From: Apostichopus leukothele
Lineage: Eukaryota > Echinodermata > Holothuroidea > Aspidochirotida > Stichopodidae
Assembly: GCA_010014835.2 (NCBI GenBank)
Contig: JAAAKB020000013.1
Location: 1,061,254 to 1,083,202 of the forward strand
DNA: 21,949 bases
Direction: 5' to 3'
Under the pieces are notes generated by a model. It had not been told where the DNA came from and did no database searches. It was given only the letters and a program-made list of their open reading frames with translations. This document shows, in pieces, positions 10,689 through 21,216 of this stretch; within the stretch, counting starts at the first letter, position 1; every line of letters starts with the position of its first letter. Position numbers and translations under genes: made by a program.

Positions 10689-11506
10689 GTACGTATATAT
10701 ATACATGTAGAAAGAATCACAGAATTCCTCTAAAAGAAACTACGCCATCATGATGTTAAAAGAGACTACGCCATCATGATGTGGATGGGAACTGCCATGT
10801 GCTGCTCTCTTGGTGTGGAAAGTCTGATAACTATCAGATGTGTAGTGCTGGCATTTGTTTGAAATGTGTGGTGTCGCTACGGTTTTGAAATTTGTGGTGT
10901 TGCCTAGGTACGTTGGAAAGGTGTGGATAAAACGTAGAAGCTTACTAGAAAGGCTTTGAAAAGAGAACAGTAAATTGTTAAGAAAAAAGCCCTCCTCCTC
11001 TCTTCAACATAAATGATAGGTTTTTTTTTTTTCTTGAACGGCACAGTTTTGAGACATGTTTCAAAATACTTGTTGGGCTCGAGAAGGTTGTCGTCGTGTC
11101 TACTGCAGTCTCTGTGTTATCTGTTCCTTCATTTGCTGCATGTATCAGGGATGTCGTTTAAGTGCTGGATTGCTATAACACTCTCAGGTTTCTGTGATGT
11201 GATGATGAGCCAAGGTCACTTAATGACAGCTGTGTCAAAAAACTGGCCCCTTCCATCTGTCCAATGCATCTTGCACTTTTCATTTGGTGGTTACTTGCAC
11301 AGAAAGAAAAACACCAAAAAAAAAAAATCTCAATTTTTAATATCAAATTGTCACGTTGCTGTCATTTTGGCCACCTTGATCACGTTTATTAAACTCACCG
11401 ACATGTGTCCACTTCAAATTTTTTTGGTTTCTAATATAATTGCATTATAAATGGTAAAAACGCAACTTTTTCGTTCAATCGTTGAATTTTTTTTTGCCGT
11501 TGACAG
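10689..11506 (+). other. GT-AG intron, phase 2, between the two coding exons
   Basis: The intron opens with gtacgt at 10689 and closes with tttttttttgccgttgacag at 11506, an ideal polypyrimidine tract and acceptor. It interrupts a Gly codon (GG from the left exon, C from the right), so phases match exactly. It contains a 26-bp tandem duplication near its 5' end. Apparent open frames inside it, such as 11013-11450, are rich in poly-F and poly-K from T and A runs and show no domain, so I do not call them genes. A second GT four bases downstream (10693) would shift the frame and is the weaker donor. Confidence 0.88.
10731..10782 (+). repeat. 26-bp tandem duplication just inside the intron
   Basis: Two head-to-tail copies (10731-10756 and 10757-10782) differ at one base (A versus G, eighth position). 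Each ends in ctacgccatcatgatgt, which contains the palindrome CATCATGATG. The first copy begins 42 nt after the last intron GT base-pair start (10689), in the zone where intronic splicing enhancers usually act. Confidence 0.95.
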
Positions 11507-11645
11507 CTTGTGCGAGATCACGCCCCAGGAACCTCTGACGACCATCGACACGGACCTTTACGATGATTTAGATGCGATGGACAACCTCGGCATGCCCATT
11601 ATCGATGAAGATGATCTGGACAGAGCGTTCGACTTTGAATATGAG
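11507..11645 (+). CDS. PDZRN3/PDZRN4-like: Internal coding exon of the same PDZRN-like gene: acidic inter-PDZ linker
   Basis: Internal exon of 139 nt: one base completing Gly, then 46 codons, ending phase 0 at GAG before donor gtaatt. It encodes LCEITPQEPLTTIDTDLYDD at its start and finishes IIDEDDLDRAFDFEYE. Sixteen of 46 residues are Asp or Glu and only one is basic. In vertebrate PDZRN3 the region between PDZ1 and PDZ2 is likewise acidic, with a Tyr-Asp-rich patch and an 'EELELEEVDLY'-type run just before PDZ2, which DEDDLDRAFDFEYE resembles. The segment is probably a flexible or partly helical linker. Its placement downstream of the PDZ1 exon, the phase match and the strong acceptor support it. 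The next exon should open in phase 0 and lead into PDZ2 with an 'LGLTVCYR'-like strand; I did not find it downstream. Confidence 0.84.
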
Positions 11646-11992
11646 GTAATTTTATCTCCGTCCTCGGTCAAGTGCCAGCTTGAATAACGCTCGATGGAAG
11701 CGATAATTTTTTGAAAGTATGAACTTTTAACCGTCGAGATGTTTTATGTAAATAAAGCCCTAATAGACTTTCCTTAGTATGTCTGATTTAGAGCTGTAGT
11801 TTTGAATCATTTGAACCCAAGCATCGTCAAATTCAATAGCAATATACAACATCCGTTTCTCTTCAAACACCCCCGACCTTCCTTTTTAGACCTTTTGGTG
11901 AAACTTGGTTTCTTCAATATGGTGTATATATGACTGTAAATATCTTTATACACAGTGTCTCAAATGTATTCTGCATTATGTAGAAAACATTT

Positions 11993-12012
11993 GGGGGGGG
12001 GGGGGGGGGGGG
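11993..12012. repeat. Poly-G tract, 20 nt
   Basis: Twenty consecutive G residues followed directly by a T-rich run (ttttgttttttttg), about 350 bp after the linker exon. It can form G-quadruplexes, and its length is likely unreliable in the assembly. Confidence 0.9.
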
Positions 12013-13028
12013 TTTTGTTTTTTTTGTGGCCATATCAATACAAGTTGATCTGAAAGAAGAAGTTTAATGTACATTTTAAAACAAATTGACCGGACGTAGG
12101 TGGATAGTTTTACCCAATATACAATTGGTTTTTACTCGCATATACGCTTTTTGCAACATTTGAAATCAAATACAACGTCGCAAAGCTCAGTTCCTCAAAG
12201 AAATTGTGTTATTGACTTATACAGCCATCAACTTAAATGCTGGTTGTTTGTTCCCCTTTAGCCTATTGAACCTTTCTTGTCAGAAACAAATGTCAAACCT
12301 TTGAGCTTGATTTCAAATATAATATATTCTTTTATACAAAATGTAAAAACACTTGTATATATCTCATATACACATTTGCGTAAAGGCTAATTTAATGAAT
12401 TATACCGTCTCCCATGTGATAGAATTTATTGTATTACCTAATTTCACATAGCATAGCCTACTTCAGTGAAACTATTTACAGCAGTTTGTTTAGACACATA
12501 CCATAAACCTTGTTAAGTGATTGCTCTTCGAAGCAAGTAGCAAGTACCAATAAATGTTGCCACTGTAACGCGTGACGTCGATAGCAATGACTTGAAACAT
12601 TACAATATAACGAATCACTTTTTATTGCATTATACTATATGATTAGTTGTTTCCAACAATAACTTCATTGACAACGTTTCCACGTTTATCGACCTAAAAA
12701 TACTTTTTAAACACGTTTGCATAAAATGAAATTTACATAAATAAGTAAATAAATATATGAAGAAAAAATCCGACTTTTATCTATCATGTAAACATGTGTC
12801 ATTAGTTACCTTGGTGATTTCTACACAAGTTGGTATAAACACATAAACAAAGGTACACAATCAAAGAAACCTGTATTAAACAACATTAATGTTTAATTCT
12901 TGTGTGGTTTGACTTTGAAGATGTTGAAAGGGTATATAGGGACCTCGTGTTAACACATGATAAATGAAACAACCATCGGCAAACTTCAAAACTGCAATAT
13001 GTGGTATCAGAATAAAGACCAATGAAAT

Positions 13029-13053
13029 ACACACAGACACACACACACACACA
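13029..13053. repeat. CA microsatellite
   Basis: An AC dinucleotide run of 25 nt with one G interruption (13036). The His-Thr and Val-Cys repeats it yields in translation are artefacts. Confidence 0.9.
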
Positions 13054-13814
13054 TTATTATACGCACAGATATCGTCGTGTTGGGCCAAGGGAGCAGTCAT
13101 TTCTAAGCCAGATTTGGATCCGCTGATTGGGTTTTGCTTATTTCTGAACCAAACCATCCCTGCTTCACCAGGAATTAAACTGCGTGAAGACAAATTCAGT
13201 TGAGTAGTCAATATAGGTTTAAGAGAAATTTTTCTGCTATGTCTCAGTTCTCCAAATGGGATAAATGGGAATACTGGAATCAGTTAAAGCTGGGAGGCAA
13301 AGATTTAAGTTGCAATGTGTCATGTTAAGTTTGTCGTGGACATTACATTGAGCTCGGGTAATTGTATTTGAGACTATTAGCCATAAGCCTCAGAGAAGTT
13401 ACAGCTTTGTTCTAACTGAGGAGAGAACCTTCATGGAAAAGACAACAGGAAACGAATTTTGTAATTTTCTGTTTTGCCCGTAAAAAGAATAAGAATTACT
13501 TGAGGATAGTAGCCAGTTAGTTAATGGCACCAAGTTATAAAACAATCCAATCCTATACTCCGACATTTTGATAATTTCAACGAAGCATGGCCTTGCTCAG
13601 TTTGCCGACGAATATTTGCTACAAACTTTTCATGAATGTGTATTTTATGGATTATTCAACGTATCTTTATTGTTAGTCACATGTTTACACGGTCTGCGTA
13701 TACCTCAACAAATACGTGGTTAGATGATTCACTATTAACATCGGATACTTGAGAAATTAAAAAAATAATAATAATTTCCTTTTTCTATTTCTTTTGGGGC
13801 AGTGAAATTATTTC

Positions 13815-13832
13815 CACGGAATTATTTCCGTG
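13815..13832. other. Short perfect hairpin
   Basis: CACGGAA (13815-13821) and TTCCGTG (13826-13832) form a 7-bp stem with a 4-nt loop. It sits inside a direct repeat of aattatttcc. No T tract follows and no function is assigned. Confidence 0.35.
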
Positions 13833-14456
13833 TAGCCATAAATAATGAAATATGGATTTTTAAGCTCATGAAAACTCCTTAGATTTGACGCATACGAATA
13901 TTGTGAAGTAGCTTTTCGTATTGATTTCGGTGCATTACCTGATATTAATATCCAATAACAATGGGGTGCATTATAGCAAGACCTATCAACTTTCATTTCA
14001 AAAGGAAGATGATAAGGGGAAGAAATCATTCCAAGTTGCTTTGTTCATATCGCTTAATATATTATGTATAAATTAATATGAAAGCTGGTATACAGTTCAG
14101 CATATAATAAATGAAGACTCTCTACATCAAAATCATTTTGTGCAAAAAAATATATATATTGTTAGGAACTTCATATTTTGATCAATGACTCTCTTATTGT
14201 GAGAAATATTTGGTACACATGCAGTCACAAGTCGACTCAACGCAAAATGCTGTTATAGTAAGTCATTTGCATAATAAGAGTGGTGTTTGTCGTTTGACCT
14301 TTGTACACCATATCCGCTTCCCCGTTCTCTTATCCCCACTTCTCTGTCGCTCAACAATTTATCGATCATTATTTGCATTATGTAACTTCTTGAACGAACT
14401 AACTATATATAGGATGATCAATTCATAGTTTGAAAAGTTGCAATGATAATCCGCAG

Positions 14457-14519
14457 TTTTGCAGTTATGGCGTTATGACAGTTTTGCAATTATGGTAGTT
14501 TGCAGTTATGGCAGTTTTA
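14457..14519 (+). repeat. Degenerate TTTTGCAGTTATGG repeat
   Basis: Three copies of a 14-nt motif start at 14457, 14482 and 14498 (the second has A for G, the third G for T). The spacer cgttatgaca is itself a partial copy. The array ends in gcagtttta. Confidence 0.75.
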
Positions 14520-15508
14520 CTATAGTAAACGTTGTTTTATTTTAGTAACATTTCAGGCAAAAAATGTACAAGACCAATCTGAGAATACACACAGTGCGGT
14601 GTGTAGATTCTGTAGCAGATTAGCATAGCAGGATGGTGGCATTTTTAATATGTTAATAATCAATAAAGATATTAGATGAATGACAGTTGGAAAGTCAAAC
14701 TTTGTAACATGTCGTAATTGACAGACTAGACAGAAAGACAAAAGGGTTAAAGGGCAAATGAAAACTTAATGAACAAACTAAAACAAATAGACACATTGGG
14801 AGGCTTAATTAATAAATCCGTATCAAATGTCTCCACTGCCATCCTGTTCCCCCCTTCCCTAAACCTTCTTTCATTATTGCCTCATCATTACAAGGCAATG
14901 CGTCGTATACTTTAACGAGTAATAAATTTGGGTTATTCAATCAATTAAAATGATAATAAATTTTTAAAAAAACTACTTTCGGGTGAAAATAGGCTTTGGG
15001 ATTTAACCCATAGGGAGGAAAATTCAGGGAATTAGGGGAAGGTATCAACCTTTATGTTCTAGAGTTCCAGATTCAGTGACATCTGAAAACAGCTGTGAAA
15101 CAATTCGAGGGGCTTGATATCCGCCAAGGTTTATCCGTCCCTTACATCAGTTCGATCATGAATTATAAGACTCAACTTGATGAAATATCTTCTTCTTTTT
15201 TTATATATTGTTTTTATATTATCGTGTTCATTATGTCTTTTACACTTACTTTCCTATAGCAGATTCTGATAGCTAATACAAAACATGATTTCAAAAACAA
15301 CATGGGAGGTTCAAGATGGACCAGTTTGGTTGCGATTTTAGGAATAGACGGGAAATAACCTAATATACTTTTTAGAATTTATAATATCAATTAACATTTA
15401 AATATTGGTTTATCTAATATCTATTAGACATACATTTTCTCATCACCATTATTGTTCAATGTCTAAGACATACAATGTTAGCCTTCCATTGTTTTATAAT
15501 GATATATA

Positions 15509-15530
15509 TATATTTATATATATAAATATA
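15509..15530. repeat. AT-only palindrome within a TA/AAATA tract
   Basis: A perfect 22-bp inverted repeat composed only of A and T, inside the longer AT run 15502-15541. It can extrude as a cruciform and is a typical unstable AT-rich site. Confidence 0.8.
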
Positions 15531-15660
15531 AATATATATATTGTGTTTTGAGTAAGGTCCTTCAAACTTCCTTGTTCCTATATATTGAAGTGATTTTAGT
15601 TTTGTATTTTCCATCAAGAAATGCACCTTGGTAAAGTATAGCTTTTTTTGGTAATTGTGG

Positions 15661-15705
15661 CTTTACAGACTTACAGGCTTACAGACTTACAGACTTACAG
15701 GCTTA
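15661..15705 (+). repeat. 8-bp (R)CTTACAG tandem array
   Basis: Octamers lie in exact register: ctttacag, acttacag, gcttacag, acttacag, acttacag, then gctta. The first base alternates A or G. Every unit ends in TTACAG, which looks like a 3' splice acceptor core. Confidence 0.9.
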
Positions 15706-16014
15706 ACCTTATTTACTTGAATAAATATTCATTTTAATTATTACTTTAATAACTCGAAACCATTTATAGCAACCTTACATTATGAACTAATGATGTTTAC
15801 AGTGGTACACTTTTTGCTTCTCTGGCATTAACCAACTACACACCAGACAATGTATGTCCGCATGTTATAATTCAGTCAAACCACTCTCTCAACCGACTTT
15901 AAACAGTTAAAGTGAAATATTTGTCGTTACCTCAAGAGCAACAAGACAAAAGTTGAAGGAATTTCTCAACAAAATTCAAACTTTTAATATTATATTGACT
16001 GCCTGCATTAACTG

Positions 16015-16960
16015 TTAATACTATGTATACAACATACTATATATAGGTAGTTACGGTAGAGAAATGTTAACTATATAAGATAAAGATAACTTTCAGAACT
16101 ATAGATTGTATAGGTATAGACTATTGGTAACTTGAAATACTTGAGTAGTATTAAAAGTTGTATAGGTAAATGACATGGTAGGGAACTCGTAACTGTATAG
16201 GTTACAGTTAGAGAACGCTTAATACAATACTCACAATATATGTGGAGTGTTCTACTGTTAATACTATAGGCAATAAGTGTACTGAACTATTAATGTTATC
16301 ATGGAACTATTAACTATATGGATGATAGGTAAAGAACTTACAATCAATAAAATAGGTAATATAGAACTTTGAACACTTAATTTATAGGTAGAGCACGTTT
16401 AATTCAATACTCACAATATATGTTGAGTGTTCGTGTATTAATACTATTGGCTATATGTGTAGTGAACTATTAATGCTATCAGGGGAACTTTTAACTATAT
16501 GAGTGATAGGTGGTAAATAAATGAAATAGGTAATATAGAACTTTAAACACTTAATGTATAGGTAGAGCACGTTTAGTACTAAACATATGGAGCACTATTA
16601 ATACTATATGCATTTGGAGAACTTTTACTACTATATGTATGGATAACTATTAATACTATATGTATGGAGAAGTATTGATACTATATGTTTGGAGAACTAT
16701 AACTACTATATGTATGGAGAACTATTAATACTATATGTATGGAGAACTATTAATACTATATGTATGGAGAACTATTTATAATATATGTATGGAGAATTAT
16801 TACTACTAATTAGAGAGAACTTTTATAACTATATGTTATTGGTAGAGAACCTTAAATACAATAGATTATGGAGGATTATTAGGAACTATGGCAATAAAGG
16901 CCATATAGGTAGGGATTAAATACAATGCATATGATGTGGGTAGACTTAAATATTAAATAA
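16015..16960 (+). repeat. Satellite-like block with 25-bp and ~175-bp periods
   Basis: The whole stretch is built from variants of a 25-bp monomer that starts ctatatgtatggagaactat and ends taata. The core 16604-16805 holds eight consecutive copies: the first is 27 bp, and copies 2 to 8 start exactly every 25 bp (16631, 16656, 16681, 16706, 16731, 16756, 16781). Upstream, two longer units, 16210-16389 (180 bp) and 16390-16563 (174 bp), align end to end from agagaacg/agagcacg. A third begins at 16564 and passes straight into the 25-bp array. Flanks 16015-16209 and 16806-16960 carry decayed monomers. All frames contain stops, so it is non-coding. Confidence 0.92.
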
Positions 16961-17382
16961 TGGGCAACTCTCATAGCAAGATTGAAAAGATCTTCCGTCT
17001 TTTGTTATTGTATTAACATATATTCTTCGCAAGTTAAGTCAAATAGTGACTCCATGATTCTTCACCAGCATTACGTTCATACAATACAAATACCATATTT
17101 TGGATTAAAATTATAACTTTATTTTGTTTTTCTCTCCGTTGTAAGTACATCAACCTGGGGACATATGCTGAAAATGGCTCTCTCTAAAACATCTGAGAAT
17201 AATGCTCCAACGATGAATATGAAATATCTACAACATCACTATAGAGGAAACGTTGCTTTTACAAATTGTAGATTGTATTGTTTTACTTTCTGACTATAGA
17301 GTACAATATGTCGGATTCGTTTATTGACACGAAATGCATTACTTCTTACTATATTCGATAATTATTATTGAACCCTTGGACT

Positions 17383-17383
<1 letters not shown>

Positions 17384-17414
<31 letters not shown>

Positions 17415-17448
17415 TTTAATAATAATAATAATATATATATATATATAT
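17384..17448. repeat. Compound TAA/TA microsatellite
   Basis: A TAA trinucleotide run (17384-17414), an interruption (ttt), a second TAA run to about 17432, then TA dinucleotides to 17448. Further AT-only sequence continues to about 17520. It is likely highly polymorphic. Confidence 0.9.
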
Positions 17449-17910
17449 CTATATATTTATATATATATTAAATTATTTTTTAATATATTTATTAAATAAT
17501 TTAATTTTTTAATTTAATAACCTCAAAACCAACCACAAATCATCAATGGCAAGTCGGATTTCAACTCAATATTACATTTCCTTTTGTTCAGGCATGCACT
17601 GGGTAAACTCATCAATGATCGCAAAAGGAGAATTCTTGTTGCTTGTTCTTTATGCCATTTACATGTACCTATTCTGATATACTAAGACTACATCATGTAA
17701 TCATAAAAAGTGTATAAAGCAATGTATAATATTCACAAATCAATTAAAATCCTATAACAAACTTCCAATACGCTCTGTAAGCTATGGCAAAATAAGATAT
17801 AGTATTTTATTTAATCCCAGATTTCTTTCTCTCTACACTTAAAAATAAAATAATAATTCAACATTCTATATGTTGTTATCGTGGAGATATTTGGCAATAT
17901 TCTCACTGAG

Positions 17911-17948
17911 CCTTCCCCCACCCCTCCCTCCTTCCCTTTCTCCTCCTC
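17911..17948 (+). repeat. 38-nt polypyrimidine tract
   Basis: C and T only except for one A at 17920 (ccttcccccacccctccctc onwards). It resembles a strong polypyrimidine tract or a triplex-forming mirror-type sequence. The AG that follows (after cttttca) is not followed by an open exon I recognise. Confidence 0.85.
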
Positions 17949-20900
17949 AACTTTTCAAGTGAACAGTCATATAATAACATTTGTTTTTTGTATCATACTA
18001 TATGGGGTGTATATATAACTGAGTACTAGTTGTGGCACAGTCAGAGGCAAGCGAGGGTAAACAACGGGCCAGTATATAATGTGGCCTCATCGTTACCTTA
18101 TTTACATGCTAAGGGTAATTAGTGGCTTAATTGCTTGGAAAACAAATATAATTGAGGATATAAGTATTTACACTAGCCGTGTAGTATTCATTGTGATGCG
18201 GTCTATATTCTGAACTGGTATACATTTTACAACCAAAGAAACGTTTGAAATTCAGGGTGCACTCTGCTATATCAAGTTCAAAGGAGGACAGGTTAATGTA
18301 ATAAAAGTCTGTACAATACATACGTTTGTATGCGTCTGTACTATATATATACATAACCATACGGATGCCACAGAATAAAGCTTTGTTTTTGGTTGCCTCG
18401 ATTTTTTTTTTTTTGCGATGCATCGCTGCCGTCGACTTTCTTAAAATGAGTTATGAGGTGCTGAGGGCTTACTATCTACTTGGAGCGTACCTGCTGGTAC
18501 CCTAGTGTCAGTCAGCCTAGTTTTAAGTGGGATTAGCGAGAAGAATATTATACCATGTTGAGGGTTGTCTTAAGCGATAAGCTCATGGTTAAGTAGTATT
18601 TTCAGTATATGTGTTGCCTATCTATCTCTTGCCATGCAGGGTCAAACAATACGTTGGGTTATGCGTAGCGTACGCGATAGTACAGCTTACACGCTCTTTC
18701 GTGGGCTCCCTTTGTTTGGATTTGTTACATCGGAAACTAAAGAACTCCATTGAATTATGAAAGGGGAAAAACAAAAATCTTGACTCAATGAAGCCTAATA
18801 TTATAAGTGTAACCGGATAATGATGTAGGGTGTTCTGACTTCAGATAGCAACTCCCTGAGTGTGGGTGTGGGTCTAAACTTGAAGTCTTACAGAAAACAT
18901 AGCACACAGGATAGTGGTACAATGAAGGTAGAACTGCATGGTGAAAATATATATAAGAAGAAATATAAAAAAAATTGCTTTCAATAAAACATAACTTACA
19001 TACAAATATGTTCCAATCCCACCCCCCCAAAAAAAATCAAAGAATGTTATGTTTCTGCAGTGCTTGAGTGCAATACTGTTGAAAACAATTGAGTGGAACA
19101 ACATCACGGAACAATAATCACTAGATATCGCGGATTTGATACAGGACAGTGGTGACAATGGGGATATCGGTTACAAGGTAACGTTTAAGACACGCTTTGA
19201 CAAACGAAATATACAAGACCAATGAACACTGCTTTGTTTACACTGAATGCATTTTGACTATTTTTCAGTTATTCCTGTGCTTCAGTTGTCATTTCAATAT
19301 CTTGTTTCATCTCTCTCGGCTAAGAAATTATTTTTTTGTCAAAAATATTAAATCACGGAAAAGAAAAGAAATACATAATGATAAATATTGTATTTATCAG
19401 AGTTCAACAATTTTTTCAAGGCAGAAATGAAAAACCGCGGTTTGTAGAAAAGAATTAATGTTAGTTGACTATAAAGATTTTATAGTCAGTTATTTCACTT
19501 AATTATCATTGTTCTTTACTGTGAACTTTCTTTTGTGGTTTGTGGCTTAATGAAGGTTTTCAACACTATTGTTTCTGACCACTTTTTGAACTGAATCAAA
19601 CAGAGGGAAATTATTGTAATTTCTCAAACCATTCATTTAATTTAATTTTAATTTTTAAGTGAGTTACAGATTGGTGGTTATCGGTCACCTGGAAACCTGA
19701 TGAAAAATGATGAAAGAAGCCCCTAAAATCTCAATTTGGATGGAATACCTTTCATCTCACCCAAATACTTGGCTTTACCACAAATGAAAAGGTAACATTT
19801 TTGCTCGATGGGTTGAGAATACATAGAACAATATGTTAATATTAGAGATATTTCAAAAAACACTTAAGTTCATTCAGTTTCATATACTGGCAAATTTTCA
19901 ATATTCTTAACAATTTTCATAGCATTCCAAAACAAACGGGAAATCTCTGAATAAAATAAGTTACTTAAGTATGAAAACAAAGCCATCTCTTTGATATAAT
20001 TTTTTTAAAGTTTTGACACAATTGACTCTAATGAAAATTTCAATTTTTATAAACGTTCTACATAACTTCAATGCGATGTTACTACTTCCAAAGTTCAGCT
20101 CGGCGTAAAAACAAAACAAGGAAATTTAACTTTGATTTACTGTACCTTTAAGCCAAACCAGTAAATCATTGGCAAACGTTATGGTGTAAAAGTTTGTTAA
20201 TTATATTCATTATTTCAAGAAAATTGATTACTTTTTATATTTCTATCGAAAAAAGAGAGTAAAAATAAAAGACTCTCGTATTTCCTTTAAAAGTAATAAG
20301 AATAAAAGTTAAAATTTAATATTTCAGAAATGTGAATGAAGTGAGTACTTTGTATTAGCTTTCAGTTTACGACTTATATTTCTCCTGACTTTTTGTTAAT
20401 GCTTATCTTACTTTTCTATTATTCTAAAGTGTTTTAATTACTTTTAAATAATTATTGCAGTTTTTGTTTCATTTCAAAGCAAACTTTTGATCACGTTCAA
20501 AAACTTTACAAGATAATTGTAGATAAATCAATAAAGAAACTAAATTTTCGTGGTCACAAGTTGAATAGAATTACAAGTGAAACTTTCCATGCACGAACTG
20601 ACCACTAATCAAAAGTCCAGTTAGTGTTCTTTCATATTTGATAGAAATATTATTTCAAATATTTCATACAATAAGGAAGATATTGAGCGTCTAGTTTCAA
20701 GAGGCTTAAATGGTATGACAAGATTGAAATAAATTTAGGGCAAAATTGCAGCTTTAACAAAAACATAATCAAACTATATCTGTGTGTAACATCATATATA
20801 CCATTTACGTAATCCTTTGTCGCCAGCTAAAAAATGGAAAATATAGTAAAAATAGAACAAAAATAGGAAAGCCAATATAACAAAATGATGATGAAATGCG

Positions 20901-21147
20901 CCTCATGTTATTTTTGTATTGTTTTTTTTCTCTCCTGTGTTAACAATTTATTAGAAATCCCAAAATAATGAGTAAAAGTATTTTCAAGCAGAAAATAATT
21001 TTTCCCTATATAATTATCACGTATGCCAACTGTTACACCAAGTGTATGCTGATTATTGTGTGATCTTTTTATTTTACAATCATTATATTTTTTAATAGGA
21101 AAGCTTCCAAAAGTTGTAAAACCATACAGTACATTAACATGCTTATT

Positions 21148-21216
21148 AGTATTAATGCATGTATGTATTTATGTATGTTTATGTTAGTATTTATGCATGT
21201 ATGTTTGTTTATGTTA
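21148..21216 (+). repeat. TATG/TGTT-rich imperfect tandem repeat
   Basis: Two related units start with agtat at 21148 and 21186 (38-bp offset). Each carries atgcatgtatgt and ends in gtttatgtt; the second is shorter. Smaller tatgt units lie inside them. Confidence 0.75.

Noticed and set aside
11013-11450. 145-codon open frame on the + strand inside the short intron
   Set aside because: Its translation is dominated by runs from T and A tracts, shows no domain, and lies wholly between two phase-matched exons of another gene.
13206-13321. Short frame MSQFSKWDKWEYWNQLKL with an acceptor-like tttctgctatgtctcag
   Set aside because: Stops after 29 residues. With the nearest plausible donor (about 13357) all three frames carry stops, so it cannot be an internal coding exon.
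18480-18700. More GC-balanced patch with small palindromes (GGTACC, GCGTACGC), considered as a structured RNA or tRNA/snRNA remnant
   Set aside because: No tRNA A/B boxes in register, no cloverleaf, and no match to snRNA landmarks I know.
19060-19176. Possible exon between ttatgtttctgcag and gtaacg
   Set aside because: The splice-site words look fair, but all three frames contain stop codons and there is no homology.
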